In this document: positions 10,991 to 21,330 of the stretch, in pieces
Layout of the letters: each line of letters begins with the position of its first letter
Numbering within the stretch: position 1 is the first letter of the stretch
Source of the DNA: Prorocentrum cordatum
Lineage: Eukaryota > Sar > Dinophyceae > Prorocentrales > Prorocentraceae
NCBI GenBank assembly: GCA_963575745.1
Contig: CAUYUJ010004324.1
Location: forward strand, 151,565-215,564
Reading direction: 5' to 3'
Length of the DNA stretch: 64,000 bases
Translations under genes and position numbers: made by a program
The notes under the pieces: generated by a model
Databases searched by the model: none
What the model saw: only the letters and a program-made list of their open reading frames with translations
Told to the model about the DNA's origin: nothing

Positions 10991-11484
10991 GTCTGGCGCG
11001 GGCGCGGAGGGTGGAAGCTCGGAGGCACCGAGGCGCTCTGGCAGTCAGCGGGACGGCGGGGGCGAGGCCGAAGGGGCCGAGGCGGGGCGGGGCGGGGCGG
11101 GGCCGTTGGGGTCGGCGGGGGGCGCGCGGACCACGGGCGGCCCAAGGACCTCCCGAGCCCCGCCCCCGGCTTACGGCGGGAGGGGAGGCGCCCGCGCGAG
11201 CCGGACAGCGGCTCAGGTGAGCTGGCCCGGAGGGGCTTCGAGGCGCATCGCAGCCGAGGCCGAGGCCAAAGCTGCGGCCAAAGCCGAGACGCCACGAGTC
11301 GAGGCAGAGGGGTCGAATTCCTACAGGCGCTGGCGCCAGAGTTTTCCAAGGCTCTTCTTGGCTCCGTAGGGCTCCCACTGAATTTTCCGAGGCACCGACA
11401 AACCGACAAACTGAAAGGCATCAGACAGATAGAGAGAGAGAGGGAGGACAACATACATCATGTAATCCATGTACAAAGAACGTG

Positions 11485-11560
11485 AGAGAACGCGAAAGAA
11501 AGAGAGAGAGAGAGAGAGAGAGAGCGAAAACGAGAGAGAGAGAGAGAAAACAAAATAGAG
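11485..11560. repeat. GA microsatellite
   Basis: (GA)n interrupted by GCGAAAAC and AAAA; the two main runs are at about 11500-11525 and 11530-11550. Confidence 0.9.
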
Positions 11561-11689
11561 CCGTATTGAAGGAGGGCACCAGCTGATACGGAGGCCTCTC
11601 CCAGGCCGACAAAGAGGTCTCGACCTCTGAAGCTTCCCTTGTCCTCCGCATGATGCAGTATGTCTCTGGTCCCAGTAAGGTCGAAGAGG

Positions 11690-11880
11690 GCCTCCGGAGG
11701 AACCCAAGACGGCCAAAGAGCGTACCAAGAGAGCCCCGAGGTGTCTCAAGAAGGCTCCAGAACGGCTCCATGAGTGCCCAAGAAAGCCCGAGGTGGCCCC
11801 GAGAGGCTGCAAGAGAGTCCAAGTGACGACCCCGCGAAGGCCCACATGGCCCAAGAACGGCCCCAAAGAGGACATGTAAA
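11690..11880 (-). repeat. degenerate CCAAGANNGCC minisatellite (reverse orientation of the R280 core)
   Basis: Short units such as CCAAGAACGGCCCCAAAGAGG repeat every 10-20 bases. They are the reverse complement of the CTTGGGGCC units in the R280 family. Similar stretches lie at 14720-15010, 15820-16560 and 18100-18240. Confidence 0.6.
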
Positions 11881-12219
11881 GTTTGGGGAAAGCTTCTTAA
11901 ATGGTTTTTTGATGTGCGCCGTGTGGAACCCGTCCACCGCGTCGGCATCCATTCTCTCCTTGCTTTTCCTCCTCGTTGCGCCCTCTTCGTCCACTTCTCA
12001 CCATGCCGATGCAGAACGCCCTCACGCCTCCTGCCACGGAAACCAAGTCTGCACCCGCTGGCACTCCAGCGTGGGCGGCCTCCATGCTCGTGGAGCCCGC
12101 TTGCTGAAGAGCCCCCCAGCATCTTCCAGAATCGCATGGTGAGTGGCACTTTGCCGTAGCAGGGATGAGTATGAGTTTGGGGGCTCGCTGACAATGAGTT
12201 GTTAAACCCCTATCTCCTG

Positions 12220-12525
12220 ATCGCTCTCTGCCGCCTCCGCTGCTTCTCGCTGTAACGCGATATTGCGTTGCCGCTGGTGCTGGATCAGAGCACCGTTTTG
12301 GTGCCCAGGATCTTGAGTCGGCACCGTGGGCCGACCCCGCGCTAGCGCAAAAGGAAGAGCTTGGCCGTCGCGTCGTTGTCGTCCCTCGTTCTACGCTCCT
12401 ACATCCAAGCGTTTACCAACTTAAGGGATAGCTGAAGGCATGCCGATGCGACCCATACCAGCTGAGCAGCGATGAGACCGAATCAGCATCACCATTACAC
12501 CCCACATTGGCTGGAAACCGTTGTG
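12220..12525 (+). repeat. ~300-bp direct repeat, copy 1 (partner 13938-14240)
   Basis: It starts TCGCTCTCTGCCGCC and shares with its partner ACGCGATATTGCGTTG, CATCCAAGCGTTTACCAACT and CAGCATCACCATTACACC in the same order. The copies are about 1.7 kb apart and clearly diverged. I see no open frame common to both, so this may be a noncoding repeat or an exon/intron fragment copied locally. Confidence 0.75.
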
Positions 12526-13937
12526 CTGGCTATCAGTTGTAAGCGCAAGTATTGCGTCGAATGCACAACATGGAAGTGAATGGAGAACACGGTACGGCCG
12601 CACGACCTGAAGTGGCTGCGGGTTTTTCGAGCACGATTGCAGCTGGTTTGACGAGACAAATGCCCCTAGTGTCTTTGTTATACCACTCATCGATGAGCCC
12701 TTTATTCCAGGACTGGAACGTGCCTCGGCGTTCGTTCAGCCGACGGAACACGACGATCGTGTGGACAATGGCCCCTCAGCCATCATTGATGACGATGACA
12801 TCACTTTTGAATTGTTTTGTGAATTGCGGGTAGAAATCCATTGGAATGTTTCAAACAAAACATACGAGATATAGCTTTGGAGAGACTGTGGCTTCGAAAC
12901 GACTGACAGTACCAAGCGATGGTAGCATGGAAGAAGATTCGCCGATGCAGGTTTCCAGTTGAGCTAGAAGTTGGCTAGATGACAGCGTTTGTCCCGCAAT
13001 GCAAGAAGCCGACGGGGGGCACCTGGTGAAGCGATGCCACCGCATATGAACGTCATGTATCCAATTTCCAATTTGCCATTGATGTTTAGATATCCGCGCA
13101 AGGTCGAGAAGGAATTCGGAGCCCCTGGGATCGTCGCTAGCGGCTCAGCCGGCAGCGTCGTTGATCCTGGGTTATGGGCCCCCGTGGAAACAGAGAGCGC
13201 TGCTAGTGTGGCCACCGACATTGCCGGTGACCAACCTGCTGCTCCCCCTCCCCCTGCTGCGCCGCTGCGCGCTGGCGCGATGGCGGCCGTTGATGGCCGC
13301 TACCTCCGTGATTCGTCGCTTGGGCAGCCCTCGCGGCGCGCTGCGCTGCCCGCGCCGCAGAGTCCGCCGCGGAGCAGGAGGCGCGGGGCCTGGGCAGACT
13401 GCGGACAGGGGGGGGCGGACGAGGAGTGGTCAGATAATCGCGCATCAAGCCGACAGCTAGCACGTCAAAATTGGGATGTCCACGCCGCGGGCGGACGGTG
13501 TACTTGGAACCGCTACGCTGCCGAGGATGGAAGCCATTGCGTCTGGGTTTTGGCCGAACGAATCTGGCAGCATTGGATTGCGACGGATTGCGCTGCATAT
13601 TGTCATCGCCCTTGACAAAGGACAAGTTCCCGAAACGGTCTTAGATGGGGTCGAACCACATGCGCGAGAAGATCGGAGCCAAGATCTTGTGCCCGTTCAC
13701 ATTTGACGCCATGGGCTTCTACGTGAGATTCGTCGGTCTGTTTCGCCCCTCCTCAATGGAGATCCTACGATATTTTCGGCGCCCAGCCCCTGGCGCTGTA
13801 GAAACTCGTTGGGTTTGGCGCCAGGGGGGCCAAACTGCCTGGGGGGGGGGGCAGGAACCCGAGGGGTTCCGAGTGGGGCCAACATTTCGGGCCTACACAT
13901 CCCGCCGCGGGGTGAGTTGCTTCACCTCTTTCCCTGC
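12526..13937. other. no recognised gene between the two ~300-bp repeats
   Basis: Less GC-rich than the surroundings. A plus-strand open stretch (12989-13615) contains peptide pieces such as HMNVMYPISNLPLMFRYPRK but matches no family I know. It could be part of a gene with introns. Confidence in any coding call is low. Confidence 0.3.
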
Positions 13938-14240
13938 CTGCTCTCTGCCGCCGCCGCTGCTTCTTGCTGTGACGCGATATTGCGTTGCAGCTAATTTTGG
14001 ATCAGGGCGCCGATTCGGTGCCCAGGAGCCTGGGTCGGCACCGCGGGCCGACCCCCACGCTGGCGCAAGAGGATAAGCTTGGGCCTTCGCTTCGTTGTCG
14101 TCCCTCCGTCTTACGCTCCTGCATCCAAGCGTTTACCAACTTAACGGATAATTGAAGGCAGTTCGGTGCGACCCATGTTGAGCATCGATGAGTCCGAACC
14201 AGCATCACCATTACACCCGCATTTGCCGGAAACCGCGCTC
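13938..14240 (+). repeat. ~300-bp direct repeat, copy 2 (partner 12220-12525)
   Basis: Opens TGCTCTCTGCCGCCGCCGCT and keeps the same landmarks as copy 1, including CATCCAAGCGTTTACCAACT. Past the shared part both copies continue with a short GGAAACCG match and then diverge. Confidence 0.75.
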
Positions 14241-14719
14241 CTCTTGCAACGAAAAACCAATGCGCCCGTTGATTTGCTGATCGCCGCCAGCGCATCGCAG
14301 GCTAATAGGGATTTTTTTCGAGTGGTGTTGCGCGCCGAGTGGAGCACGCCCACCAAGTTGACAATCAGCATCCGTCAGTTGTCGCGCGCGGAGTGGGATG
14401 CGCCAGCCGCGCCCGCAATAGCTCTTCTGCCACGTGGTATATGTTTCCACTGGTCCGCTAAAAGGGGGGCGGAAAGGACAGGGAATGAGAGGGCTTGCTG
14501 AGAGGAGACCGCAAGGGCAAAGGCGATTGAGCTCCATCGCGTAACATCGGTGGGGACTTTATATAGAACCGGCGTTTTGGGCCCGGGTGGGCAGACGCAG
14601 TCCCCATGGCAGTGTAGGAGCTTCAGGAACTCTCCTTCCCGCTCCAATACGCGTTGGATGCCCTCCACGACGGCCACGATGGCTCAATATGGCCTCAGAG
14701 ATGCTTCCAACACCGCCAA
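14241..14719. other. no supported gene
   Basis: Mixed-composition DNA with overlapping short frames on both strands and no recognisable protein, repeat or RNA gene. Confidence 0.4.
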
Positions 14720-15033
14720 AAAGCGTCCGAAACGCCCCAAGTGGCCCTCAATCGGCCCCCCACGAGAGCCCCGAGAGGCAACATTGACATATTCCTATCG
14801 GGCAACGCATATGTTTACCACATCCCCCTTTTGGGCTCTCACGGCGTCTCCCAAAGCGGCCCAAGAGGCCCCCAAGAGGTCTCCAAGACGGCCCAGGAAA
14901 GCCCCAAGACGGTCCAAGAAGGGGCCAATGGAAATTTGGAATTTTCCGCCCCAAGAGGCCTCCAAAAGGCTCACCAAGAGACCCCGACAGGTCCCCAGGG
15001 TCCTCCCAGAATTGTGCGCGTCAGCTTGTCAAG
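14720..15033 (-). repeat. degenerate CCAAGAGGCC-type minisatellite
   Basis: Units of about 10-18 bases around CCAAGAGGCCCC, CCAAGACGG and GCCCAAGAGG, reverse complementary to the CTTGGGGCC units of R280. A short unrelated stretch (about 14780-14840) interrupts it. Confidence 0.6.
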
Positions 15034-15176
15034 GCCTGGGGCGTGCTAGAACCTGAGCCCGCGCGAAGCGCGCGTGGTTCTAGTATGTATGTATGTATGT
15101 ATGTATGTATGCATGCATGCATGCATGCATGCATGCATGCATGCATGTATGTATGTATGTATGTATGTATGTATGC

Positions 15177-15209
<33 letters not shown>

Positions 15210-15300
15210 TGTATGCATGTATGCATGCATGCATGCATGCATGCATGCATGCATGCATGTATGTATGTATGTATGTATGTATGTATGTATGTATGTATGT
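15034..15300. repeat. short hairpin followed by TGTA/TGCA microsatellite
   Basis: CTAGAACC (15046-15053) pairs with GGTTCTAG (15076-15083) around a GCGCG stem. Immediately after it begins a TGTA/TGCA tetranucleotide tract of more than 210 bases (15084-15300) in blocks of TATG and CATG. A related hairpin lies directly before a GT microsatellite at 19900-19990. Confidence 0.8.
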
Positions 15301-15461
15301 ATGTGTGTATACATGTATGTGTGTATGTATGCGTGTATATATAGATATGTGAATATATATATATACACTGTACACATTCACACGTATTTATGTATACATA
15401 CATATGTACACGCATGTATTCACATCTATACATACACTATATATACACATGCGCATACCTA

Positions 15462-15596
15462 CCCTAAGCCCTAAACCCTAAACCCTACATGTATATATAT
15501 ATATATGACTATGTACACACGTGCAGACGTACATACACACATGCATACACAAGCATGCATGTCTAGAGACACACATATATACATGCATGCATACAT

Positions 15597-15630
<34 letters not shown>

Positions 15631-15640
15631 GTATAATAGG
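15462..15640. repeat. interstitial telomere-like repeat plus TA/CA microsatellites
   Basis: At about 15464-15487 the sequence reads as three consecutive CCCTAAA-like units (the first CCCTAAG), the complement of the TTTAGGG telomere repeat known from dinoflagellates and plants. (TA)n runs flank it at 15490-15506 and 15608-15632, with AC-rich DNA between. Confidence 0.7.
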
Positions 15641-15819
15641 TATACGCGCGTGTCGAACTTTTGGGCCCCCCCAGGCTTCTCCCAACACGCACAGACAATT
15701 TCGCCCCCCTCTCCCCCGCAACCTGATTAGGCCCTGGGGGCCCATGTTCCTCTTTCGGCCCGTAGGAGATCTCTCTCACCGCTGGGAGCGCCCCAACGGC
15801 ACCGACGATGACCTCCCGA

Positions 15820-16560
15820 CGGTCCCAGAGGCCTCCAAGAAGCCCCAAGAGCGCCCCACGAGCGATCCAAGACCGCTCAGGATGGCTTCAAGACGGCCAA
15901 TGCGCCCCCTGGAGGGTCCAAGAGTGCCCGAAGAGACCCCTCAAGAGGGCCGCGAGAGGCCAACATCGTCCCATTCCCGCGGGGGAAAGCATTTTCGCAG
16001 CTTCGTTTTACCAGCGCCCATAACGGCCCCAGCGGGCGCCAAGACGGCCTACCACCAAACAGGACGGACCTTGGACGGTCCGAGAGAGACCCCAAAGGCG
16101 CCCCGGATGGACAACGAGGCCCTAAGAGGGCCCTGAGGAGGAGCTCGAACTTCGAACCCAAGGCGGCAAGAGGATCCCAAAGATCGCCAGCAGGCCCCCC
16201 AGAAGCTTCCCAGAGGCCCCTTGATGCCCCCAAGAAGCCAAAAGGATGCCCCACAGCCGCCTTCAAGAGGCCCGCATGCTTCCAAAAGGCCCCCAGGAGG
16301 CCTCTAAGAAGACCCCAAGCAGCCTCTAAGAGGCCACGCGTCCACATCCTACACGATGTTCCCAGAGAGGTTTCGGGGAATGATGAATCGGACCTCGAGG
16401 CCCCACTCGAGACACCAATACGCTTCACAGTGGTCCCCACAAACGGCAAACCCTAGAGGGCCCATTGTGGCGCCAAAGCCGCTCATAAACGCCTCCATGA
16501 CGACCCAGGACCCGCCAAGAACGCTCCAAGAGTACCTCCAAGAGGCCTCAGGGAGGTGAC
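15820..16560 (-). repeat. long degenerate CCAAGAGGCC-type minisatellite
   Basis: About 700 bases with frequent AAGAGGCCCC, CCAAGAAG and CCAAGACGG units at irregular spacing. It is the same family, in reverse, as the CTTGGGGCC cores. The protein frames across it are rich in Arg, Pro and Lys and are not credible genes. Confidence 0.55.
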
Positions 16561-16647
16561 AGTCAGAGATTTGCTGATGGTTGTTTCATTCATTTTAGCG
16601 CACTCGCTTTCTTCGTCTTCACAGAGTCCGAGATGGCGAATAACCAG

Positions 16648-17106
16648 TTACGCTACCGAGGAACCCCACATACCTATTTTATTTCCCATGTGTACAATCG
16701 GTGCTTCTGCTGCTGCTCCTCCTTCTCCTCCTCGGTGTCCTCCTCCTGCTGCTGCTTCTGCTGCTGCTGCTGCTGCGTCTGCTGCTGCAGCTGCTGCTGC
16801 TGCTGCTGCTGCCGCTGCTGCTGCCCCACCTCCCCGTCCTCCTCCTCAAAGGGCCCTCACCCCCAGCGCACCCCCTGTGGCGTCGAGGAAATGCCACGCC
16901 TGCCACGCCCTGGGAGCCTGCAACGCATAGGGCCCCCACCCCGAGCGCACCCTTGGGGGGGTGGGGGCCCTATGCGTTGCACGCAGCGCATAGGGCCCCC
17001 ACCCCCAGCGCACCCCCTGCGGCGCCCAGGAAATGCCACGCCTGCCACGCCCTGGGAGCCTACAACGCATAGGGCCCCCACCCCCAGCGCACCCCCTGTG
17101 GCGTGC
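16648..17106 (+). repeat. tandem duplication copy 1, with CTG tract and GC-rich palindrome
   Basis: It begins TTACGCTACCGAGGAACCCC, carries a CTG/CTC tract (16706-16825) and then AACGCATAGGGCCCCCACCCC, with its inverted copy about 60 bases on. The second copy starts 512 bases downstream. Polycysteine, polyleucine and polyalanine frames across the CTG tract reflect the repeat. Confidence 0.88.
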
Positions 17107-17159
17107 CTGGACGAGGGGAGGGGGGAGGTGTGAGACGCGGGTGCGGCGCGGCAGGGAAA

Positions 17160-17618
17160 TTACGCTACCGAGGAACCCCACATAGCTATTTTATGTCCCA
17201 TGTGTACCATCGGTGCTTCTGCTGCTGCTCCTCCTTCTCCTCCTCGGTGTCCTCCTCCTGCTGCTGCTTCTGCTGCTGCTGCTGCGTCTGCTGCTGCAGC
17301 TGCTGCTGCTGCTGCTGCTGCTGCTGCCGCTGCTGCTGCCCCACCTCCCCGTCCTTCTCCTCAAAGGGCCCTCACCCCCAGCGCACCCCCTGTGGCGTCG
17401 AGGAAATGCCACGCCTGCCACGCCCTGGGAGCCTGCAACGCGTAAGGCCCCCACCCCGAGCGCACCCTTGGGGGGATGGGGGCCCTATGCGTTGCACGCA
17501 GCGCATAGGGCCCCCACCCCCAGCGCACCCCCTGCGGCGCCCAGGAAATGCCACGCCTGCCACGCCCTGGGAGCCTACAACGCATAGGGCCCCCACCCCC
17601 AGCGCACCCCCTGTGGCG
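17160..17618 (+). repeat. tandem duplication copy 2
   Basis: Nearly identical to 16648-17106 with a few substitutions and a slightly longer CTG tract. High identity indicates a recent duplication. Confidence 0.88.
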
Positions 17619-18010
17619 TTGTGCTGTGCTGTGCTGTGCTGCTGTGCGGTGAGCTGTGCTGTGCCGTGCTGTGCTGTGCTGTGCTGAGTTGAGCTGAGCT
17701 GCGAGAAGGAGAAGGGGATGGGGGAGGTGCGAGACGCGGGTGCGGCGCGGCAGGGAAGAAAACCATAACCCCACGAAACATGTGGGGAAAAAACAGAACC
17801 CCACGAAACATGTGGGGAACAACGCTCCAATGCCAGCCATACGCCTGCGGCCACTACAACCTATAGAATCTTGAATGCTTCCCCGACTCCAGCGTTACGT
17901 GTTCTGCCCACTCTGGTCGTTTCTCCGACTCCTGCTCATACCTTTCCGACTCCGGTTCCCATCCATCTCTCCGACTCCGGCTCTCTCTCCGACTCCTGCC
18001 CCCAGACGTC
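17619..18010. repeat. TGTGC pentamer tract, paired CCCCAC/GTGGGG hairpins, and CTCCGACTCC repeats
   Basis: (TGTGC)n with variants lies at 17623-17700. At 17758-17820 the sequence ACCCCACGAAACATGTGGGG occurs twice, 33 bases apart; each can form a 6-bp stem with a 7-base loop. At 17880-18002 CTCCGACTCC recurs about every 20-30 bases. Confidence 0.7.
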
Positions 18011-18229
18011 TCCTGAGGGCTCCGCCCCCCCCGCGCCGCCCTATGAGGGCTGGTCCCGCCGGACCGAACTCGCGCGCTCGCCTCGCATCGCCTCGCCTAA
18101 GAAATGCCAGTCCAAGAAGGCCCCATAGGGTCCCAAGATGCCCCAACATGACACTGCATGCCATCACAGCACCACGGGAAAACACGAAAACGGTCCTGGC
18201 ACGCCCCAGGAGGACCACAAAACGGCTCA

Positions 18230-19010
18230 AGAGAGCCTTTTTGTCCGTCCTCCATGTCTTATTCTGCCTCCTGCCTCCGTCGTTCCTCGTCCTTCCCGCA
18301 CGTGCCCCGTAAGCTGGCGTGACAGCGCGTGCATGCTATCGCAAGGCAGCTTTCTCTCCGTGCTCCGTTGCCCCTCCTTCTTCCTGCACGTGCCCCGCCA
18401 GCTGGCGTGACAGCGCATGTCATCGCGCCACCATCGCAGAGCGGATTTCGTTGGGAAAACGATAGGATGGGCCCGGAGTGTCCTGGAGAATTTGTTCCGG
18501 ATTTCGAGGTGCATTCCGTGCGAATTTGTTTGGCCAGGAAAAAAAACCAAAAGAATCCACGCGAAATTCTTTTCGCTTCCGGCAAAGATCCACGCAGAAA
18601 TCCACGCAAGAATCCGCTGCAGCACGTCTGCAAGGCGGGTGCAATGACGCCAGGTGGCGTGACAGCGCATGCATTCAATATAATGGTTACGGTCCCTCCT
18701 TCCTCTTTTTTCCTTGCTCTTCCTGCAAACGCTCCGCCACCTGGCGTCACAGCGCGTCCATTCTCTCGTCCGTCCGTCCTTTGGCATTCCTCGTTCGTTC
18801 TGCACGTGCTCCGCCGGCTGGCGTGGCAGCGGGTGGCAGCCAGTCCCGTCCTGCGTCATTCCTCGCTTCTCCCGTACGTGCTCGGCCAGCCAGGGTGACA
18901 GCGAGTGCCTTCTTCTAAAGGCAGTTGTTTGCAGATCATCGGGCAATTCTCGTTGCCCCTGCATGTTCACCGCCAGTCCGTGTGATAGCGCGTGCGTTCT
19001 CTTTCATTGC
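18230..19010 (+). repeat. degenerate ~80-88 bp tandem repeat, about 7 units, interrupted once
   Basis: The core CTGGCGTGACAGCGCGTGCAT or a variant occurs near 18314, 18402, 18653, 18739, 18817, 18889 and 18972, each after a pyrimidine run and CACGTGC. Between the second and third cores, about 200 extra bases (roughly 18425-18625) have weakly inverted ends (CAGAGCGGATT and AATCCGCTGCAG). They may be an inserted element. Confidence 0.65.
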
Positions 19011-19019
19011 ACCCGTTCT

Positions 19020-19490
19020 TCTCCTCCCCACTCTTCCCCGCCCCATTCCACCCAATTTCACTCCTCCCCACTTCTCTGCACTCCTCCCATTATCCCCACT
19101 CCGCTCCACTCCACTCCACTGCTCCCCATTCCTACGCAGTCCACTACATTTCCCCCACTCCTCCCCACCCCTCCCCACCCCTCCTCACTCCTTCCCATTC
19201 CTCCCCACTCCATCCTTTCCCACTCCTCCGCATTCGTCTGCGTTCCTTTCGACTGTATCCCACTCTCCATTCCTCCCGTCTTTCCACTCTCTCCAAATCA
19301 ATATCATTCACACTCAAGTCAACTCCATTCCACTCCACTCCGCTCCTATCTTCGCGCTACTTCCCACCCAATTGCACTTTTCTCCATCCGTCTCCATTTC
19401 ATTTCTCTATGCTCTTCCCCAGCTCTCCACATTTGTCCCCGTACTTCACTTGTCCCCACTGCTCCCCACGAGTATCCCCAGGGACATCAC
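19020..19490. repeat. degenerate CCACTCCTCC pyrimidine-rich repeat
   Basis: CACTCC, CTCCCCA and CATTCC units repeat without fixed spacing over about 450 bases. Frames across it are rich in Ser, Pro and His and are not credible genes. Confidence 0.7.
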
Positions 19491-19898
19491 ATGGTATAAA
19501 CAAGTATGCAGCCAATGCGTATACACGTTCTACAGGCCCCACTTTCCCAAACCAGCGCCGAAGCCAATCCAAGAGCATGCGACAACATCCAAATATCAGC
19601 AAACTACGTCCTCGACATTTCACCAGATCCAGTCGATGTCCCAAGGCTGTTCAGCGATCCCCCCGACAAACCCTCAAGCCAAGGCTTGCGTGTTGCGACA
19701 GCGATATGGCAAACCTGGACGGCGCCATTAGGGCTAAAGACACACGCTGCCCCCCCCACCCCCCCCAAAGACAGCGTCTAAACAGCTCCGACGCCAGTTC
19801 AACGAAGCCCTGCGAAATCCCATAACTGGCCAAAGACGGCCGCAACCCTTCTCTGACAGCGAGTCGTCCGCAACCCATACTTTCGTATCATCACAGCG
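19491..19898. other. no supported gene
   Basis: Mixed-composition DNA with short overlapping frames. No domain, repeat or RNA gene recognised. Confidence 0.4.
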
Positions 19899-19899
19899 C

Positions 19900-19990
19900 C
19901 CTGGGCTGCGCTAGAACTTCAGCGCGCGCGGAGCGAGCGCATGCGGTTCTTGTGTGTGTGTGTGTGTGTTTGTGTGTGTGTGTTTGTGTA
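19900..19990. repeat. hairpin followed by GT microsatellite (relative of 15034-15083)
   Basis: CTAGAACTTC (19911) and GCGGTTCTTG (about 19943) form a hairpin around a GCGCGCG stem. A (GT)n run starts directly at its end (19950-19988). Sequence and layout match the element before the TGTA tract at 15034. Confidence 0.65.
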
Positions 19991-20292
19991 TCTATGCGTA
20001 TCATGAACAAAGACGAGGTGATGAAGGGAGCAGGGGCGAGGATAGATGGTAGGCCAGGGGAGTGTAGGGGTGGGAGCGGAGGGGGGGAGGCTCCCCGGGG
20101 GGAGGCAACCGGAAGTGCGTTCGCAGCAAACTTGATCTCGGCGTGGCTAGCTGCAAGATGGTCGTCGTCGTCGTGGGGCGATCAGGCGGCGGAGGGGGAC
20201 GACGACGATGCCCTCGTCATCGTAGTCGGGAAAAGGGAAGAGACGGCAGAGGAGGAGGAGGGGGGCAAAGGGAACCAGGAGGGAGTCAGCTA

Positions 20293-20441
20293 CGCGCACA
20301 GGGGGGTGGAGGGCTTCTTAGAAGCACCCCTGCTTCTTAGAAGGCGCGGGCCTTATCTATAGATTTAATTCCGTCGCCTTCTTAGAAGCAGCCTCCTTCT
20401 AAGAAATCCTCCCCCCTCCCTCCACGCCCGTGTGCGCGTCG
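20293..20441. mobile_element. foldback element with CTTCTTAGAAG motifs, copy 1
   Basis: The outer arms GCGCACAGGGGGGTGGAGGG and CCCTCCACGCCCGTGTGCGC are imperfect inverted repeats. Inside, CTTCTTAGAAG occurs repeatedly on both arms around a centre with TTATCTATAGAT. A second copy of the core is at 36810-36948. It has no coding capacity and is best explained as a nonautonomous foldback/MITE-like element. No clear target duplication was found here. Confidence 0.65.
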
Positions 20442-21200
20442 TTCAGGGAGGCGGGGGGTGGGAACGGGAGAGGGGTAGCCAGGAAAGAGGGCAGCAGCAA
20501 TACAAGAGGTGGAGCAGGGAGGGCGGGGCGATCCGCGCCGCGCGCGCGCGCCCGGACCTCCGAGGACGAGGGCAGCCTGCACCGCAGGATGAAGGATCCC
20601 GTCCCGGGCGCCAAGGGGTGCGATCGGGGGCGTCCAAGAGAGGATTGAGGACTCGGGCGTTCTACGTTCGAGTTTGTCATGCGTTTTTGTATCTTTCGGC
20701 GTCTTGTCCAGCCTCTGGATGCTTTTCAGCAGCTGCGACTCGCCGAGGGCGTTCCGGGGGTTCCGGATCGTTCCGAACGGCTGGTGGAGGTCCGAATTAC
20801 GACCCGAAATCCACCAGGCGCCGAAGAGGGGGGTGAGGACCAGGGGCGTATGGATATTCCCGGGGCCATGACGTCTCCCAGTTTCCATGACCCCCTGTTC
20901 TCACGGCGGGTTCCTTGGTCCCCCCCCTCGTCTGCGTAATTACGTGCCTCGGGCCATGATGCGCCCCCCCACTCTTCTTGGCCGCCCTCGTCGGCGCACC
21001 CAGAGCCGACACGAACATCCGCCGCTCTGCGGTTGATCGGGAGTTTCTGTATATATAGAAGAAGGGGCGCGCGCTTCTGGGCGAGAGGGAAACGACCGAG
21101 AGAAGAAGGGGCGGCCGCCCCACAGGACCTCTCCATGGTGCCGGAAGCCCATCAGGGCTCCCTCAGGGCCCCTCCCCCAGGGCCGGGGCTCCCTCGCCTG
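20442..21200. other. no supported gene
   Basis: GC-rich with several open frames on both strands. A plus-strand peptide piece at about 20680-20760 and its antisense counterpart look equally plausible, so no gene is called. Confidence 0.4.
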
Positions 21201-21285
21201 CCCCCTCCCCCTCCTCCTCCTCCTCCTCCTCCTCCTCCTCCTCCTCCTCCTCCTCCTCCTCCTCCTCCTCCTCCTCCTCCTTCGC
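21201..21285. repeat. CTC microsatellite
   Basis: An almost pure (CTC)n run of about 80 bases. The polyproline/polyglutamate frames are readings of the repeat. Confidence 0.95.
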
Positions 21286-21330
21286 CCCCGTCGGCATATC
21301 CAGGCGTGTCATGCAGTCAGGTCGTCCGTC

